The position numbers and the translations under genes were made by a program. From Doris montereyensis (taxonomy: Eukaryota; Mollusca; Gastropoda; Nudibranchia; Dorididae), in assembly GCA_037039925.1 (NCBI GenBank), contig JAXRKP010001739.1, positions 5,001 to 69,000 on the forward strand: a stretch of DNA of 64,000 nucleotides. The letters are read 5' to 3'. The notes beneath the pieces are model-generated. The model made no database searches and was not told the DNA's origin. It saw nothing but the letters and a program-made list of their open reading frames with translations. Below, piece by piece: positions 60,301 through 64,000 of the stretch (position 1 is its first letter; every line of letters begins with the position of its first letter).

Positions 60301-63300
60301 ACTAACATAGGGACTTCTTTTTTACCGTGTGTCTCCGGTTTCATTAACATGGGACCTATTTTTCACCCTCTGGCTAACAGGTTTGGCTAACATGGGACTT
60401 CTCTTTTACCGTCTGTCTCAGATTTGGATAACACGGGATTTCTTTTTCACCGTCGGTCTCAGATTTGGCTAACATGGGACTTCTTTTTTACCGTCTGTCT
60501 CCGATTTGGCTAACATGGGGACTTCTTTTTTATCGTTTGCCTCTGATTGGCTAACATGGAACTTCTTTTTTATCGCCTGTCTTCGATTTGGCTAAGATGG
60601 GTTTTCTTTTTCACAGTCTGTCTCCAATTTGGCTAACATGGAAATTCTTTGTCACCTTTTATCTCTCCGATTTGGCTAACATGGGACTTCTTTTTTACTG
60701 TCTGTCTCCGATTTCGTTAACATAGAACTTCTTTTTCAAAGTCTGTCTCAGATGTGGCTAACATGGAACTTCTTTTTTACCGTCTGTCTCCAATATGGGA
60801 TTTGCTGTCTCAGAACATGGGACTTATTTTTCACCATTTTTCTCAGATTTGGTTAACATAGGACTATTTTTTTCCGTCTGTCTCCGATTTGGCTAACATG
60901 GGACTTCTTTTTTTACCGTCTGTCTCTGATTGGCTAACATCGAACTTCTTTTTCATCGTCTGTCTCTGATTGGCTAACATGGAACTTCTTTTTTACCGCC
61001 TGTCTCCGATGTGGCTAACAGGGACTTCTTTTTCACAGTCTGTCTCCGATTTGGCTAACATGGAACTTCTTTGTCACCGTCTGTCTCAGATTTGACTAAC
61101 ATAGGACTTCTTTACCGTCTGTCTCCGATTTACCTAACATGGACTTCTTTTTTACCGCCTGTCTCCTATTTCGCTAACATAGGACTTTTTAACTCTGTCT
61201 CCGATTTGGTTTACATAGAACTTCTTTTTCAAAGTCTGTCTCCGATTTGACTAACATGGGACTTCATTTTTACCGTCTGTCTCCGATTTGGCTAACATGA
61301 ACTTCTTTACTGTCTGCCTCAGGTTTGGCTAACATGGGACTTCTTTTTTACCGTGTGTCTCAGGTTTGGCTAGCATGGGACTTCTTTTTCACGGCCTGTC
61401 TCAGGTTTGGTTAACATAGGACTTCTTTTTTACTGTCTCTCTCCGATTTGGCTAACATAGTACTTCTTTTGTACCGTCTGTCTCCTTGGCTAACATGGGA
61501 CTTCTTTCTCGCAGTCTGTCTCAGATTTGGCTAACATGGACTTCTTTTTTAACGTCTGTCTCCGATTTGGCTAACATGGGACTTCTTTTTTACCGCCTGT
61601 CTCCTATTTCGCTAACATAGGACTTCTTTTTTAACTGTGTCTCCGATTTGGTTAACATGGAACTTCTTTGTCACTGTCTGTCTCAGATTTGGCTAACATG
61701 GAACTTCTTTTTTACCGTCTGTCTCAGATTTGGCTAACATAGGACTTCTTTTTTACCGTCTGTCTCCGATTTGGCTAACATGGATTTATTTTTCACAGTT
61801 TTTCTCAGATTTGGTTAACATAGGACTATTTTTTTCCGTCTGTTTCCGATTTGGCTAATATGGGACTTCTTTATTACTGTCTGTCTCTGATTGGCTAACA
61901 TGGAACTTATTTTTACCGTCTGTCTCTGATTGGCTAACATGGAACTTCTTTTTTACCGCCTGTCTCCGATTTGGCTAATAGGGACTTCTTTTTGAGAGTT
62001 TGTCTCAGATTTGGCTCACATGGGACTTCTTTTTCACCGTCTGTCTCCAATTTTGCTAACATGGGGATTTTTTCACCGTCTATCTCCGATTTGGCAAACA
62101 AGGGATGGGTTTTTTACCGTCTGTCTCAGATTTGGCTAGCATGGGACTTCGTTTTTACTGTCTGTCTCCGATTTGGCTAACAGAGGACTTCTTTTTCATC
62201 GTCTGTCTCAGATTTGGCTAACATGGAACTTCTTTTTCACCGTCAGTCTCCGATTTGACTAACATGGGACTTTTTTGTTACCGTCTGTCTCCAATTTGGT
62301 TAACATGGGAATTCTTTTTCACCGTCTTTCTCCAATTTGGCTAACATAGGACTTCTTTTTTAGCGTCTGTCTCCCATTTGGCTAACATAAGTTTTTTTAC
62401 CGTCTGTCACCGATTTGGCTAACATGGGACTTCTTTTTTTACCGTCTGTCTCTGATTTGGCTAACATAGGACTTTTTTTACCGTCTGTCTCCGATTTGGC
62501 TAACATGGGACTTCTTTTTTACCGTCTGTCTCCGATTTGGCTAACATGGGACTTCTTTTTTACCGTCTGTCTCTGATTGGCTAACATAGAACTTCTTTTT
62601 TACCGCCTCTCTGTCTCTGATTGACCAACATGGAACTTCTTTTTTACCGCCTGTCTCCGATTTGGATTCTAAGATGGGATTTCTATTTTACAGTCTGTCT
62701 CCGATTTGGAACTTCTAACATGGAACTCTTTTTTTTTCACCATGGACTGTCTCTGATTTGGCTAACATGGGACTTCTTTTTCACAGTCTGTCTCCGATTT
62801 GGCTAACATGGAACTTTTTTTCACCGTCTGTGTCCGATTTGGTTAACATGGGACTTTTTTTTTTACCGTCTGTCTCTGATTTGGCTAACATGGGACTTCT
62901 TTTTTATTTGGCCGTCTGTCTCTGATTCGTTAACATGGAACTTTCTTTTTTACCGTCTGTCTCTGATTGGCTAACATGGAACTTCTTTTTTACGGTTTGT
63001 CTCTAATTTGGCTAACATGGAACTTCTTTTTTACCGTCTGTCTCCGATTTGGCTAACATGGAACTTTCTTTTACCGTCTGTCTCAGATTTGGCTAACATG
63101 GGACTTCTTTTTAAGTCTGTCTCCGATTTGGTTAACATGAAATTTTTTTTCAAAGTCTGTCTCAGATTTGGCTGACATGGAACTTCTTTTTTACCGTCTG
63201 TCTCAGATTTGGCTAACATGAAGACTTCTTTTTTACCGTTGTCTCCGATTTGGCTAACATAGGACTTTATTTTTTAACTTTTTCTCCGATTTGGTTAACA

Positions 63301-64000
63301 TAGAACTTCTTTTTCAAAGTCTGTCTCAGATTTGGCTAATATGGAAAATCTTTTTTACCGTCTGTCTCCGATTTGGCTAACATAGAACTTCTTTTTTAGT
63401 CGTCTGTCTCCAGGACTTCTTTTTTGTCTGCTAACATGGGACTTATTTTTCACAGTTTTTCTCAGATTCCGTCTGTCTCCGATTTGGCTGACAGTTTGTC
63501 TCAATTTGGTTAACATTTTTTCACCGTCTTTCTCCCATTTGGCTAACATGCGACCTCTTTTTCACAATCTGTCTCCGATTTGGCTAACATGGACTTCTTT
63601 TTTTACCGTCTGTCTCCGATTTGGCTAGCATGGGACTTCTTTTTTACGGTCTGTCTCCGATTTGGCTAACATAGGACTTCTTTTTTACCGTCTGTCTCTG
63701 GATTTGGCTAACATGGAACTTTTTTTTACCGTCTGTCTCCGATTTGGCTAACATGGGACTTCTTTTTTACCGTCTGTCTCCGATTTGGCTAACATGGGAC
63801 TTTTTTTCTAACCGTCTGTCTCTGATTTGGCTAACATGGAACTTCTTTTTTTTGACCGTCTGTCTCTGATTGGCTAACATGGAACTTCTTTTTTACCGTC
63901 TGATTTGGTAGATTGTCTGTCTCTATTTGGTAACATGGAACTTCTTTTTTACCGTCTGTCTCTGATTGGCTAACATGGAACCTTCTGTCTTTTTTACAGG
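54331..64000 (+). repeat. 41-bp satellite array, at least 9.7 kb, open at the window end
   Basis: The unit reads ATTTGGCTAACATGGGACTT then CTTTTTTACCGTCTGTCTCC and G. By length there are roughly 230 units here and the array continues past the window. Variants include CAGATTTGG for CCGATTTGG, TCTGATTGG, TTTTTCAC for TTTTTTAC, and AACATGGAAC for AACATGGGAC. Certain variant blocks recur at distant positions, showing higher-order structure. ORFs such as those with ISDLANMGLLF are array translations. Confidence 0.98.

Overview
This is a eukaryotic genomic window, most likely from a gastropod mollusc. It is AT-rich, has long introns with GT-AG junctions, many SINE and LINE fragments, expanded microsatellites, and a molluscan-type motif of the form GGGARATAACT. 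I see no prokaryotic features. It holds one recognisable gene on the + strand, the cytoplasmic dynein 1 intermediate chain (DYNC1I). I reconstruct it from an ATG at 6507 to a TAA at 44026-44028 in 19 exons. The exons run in the family's order: N-terminal coiled coil, Tctex1/LC8-binding segment with the LC8 anchor KETQT, an acidic linker, the roadblock (LC7)-binding helix, and a seven-bladed WD40 propeller.

Almost every splice site is intact and the corrected protein matches the family closely. The genomic reading frame, however, is broken in at least ten places, mostly by single-base gains or losses in homopolymer runs, plus one in-frame TGA. Many indels with few substitutions suggest an unpolished long-read consensus more than a decayed copy, but the sequence alone cannot settle this.

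Layout: 1-6413 is upstream sequence with SINE copies, an old duplication and TCTAGA/AGATCT-rich patches. 6507-21071 holds the N-terminal exons in long introns with a CR1/L2-like LINE tail and SINEs. 21072-29784 is a large intron with a long CT microsatellite. 29785-44028 holds the propeller exons, tightly surrounded by tandem arrays with periods near 19, 34, 47 and 53 bp. 44029-45470 is the 3' flank. 45470-54235 is a run of mobile-element remnants and tandem arrays (38, 30, 57 and 56 bp periods). 54331-64000 is one continuous 41-bp satellite that runs off the window.

The most notable pattern is that tandem arrays seem to start from fragments of mobile elements. The 41-bp satellite monomer matches an internal piece of a SINE present at 465-675. 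The 38-bp and 57-bp arrays start from a dispersed element (called R1 here). The 30-bp array lies inside a pogo/Tigger-like inverted-repeat element whose end resembles the monomer. More than half of 31-64 kb is tandem repeat by summed intervals.
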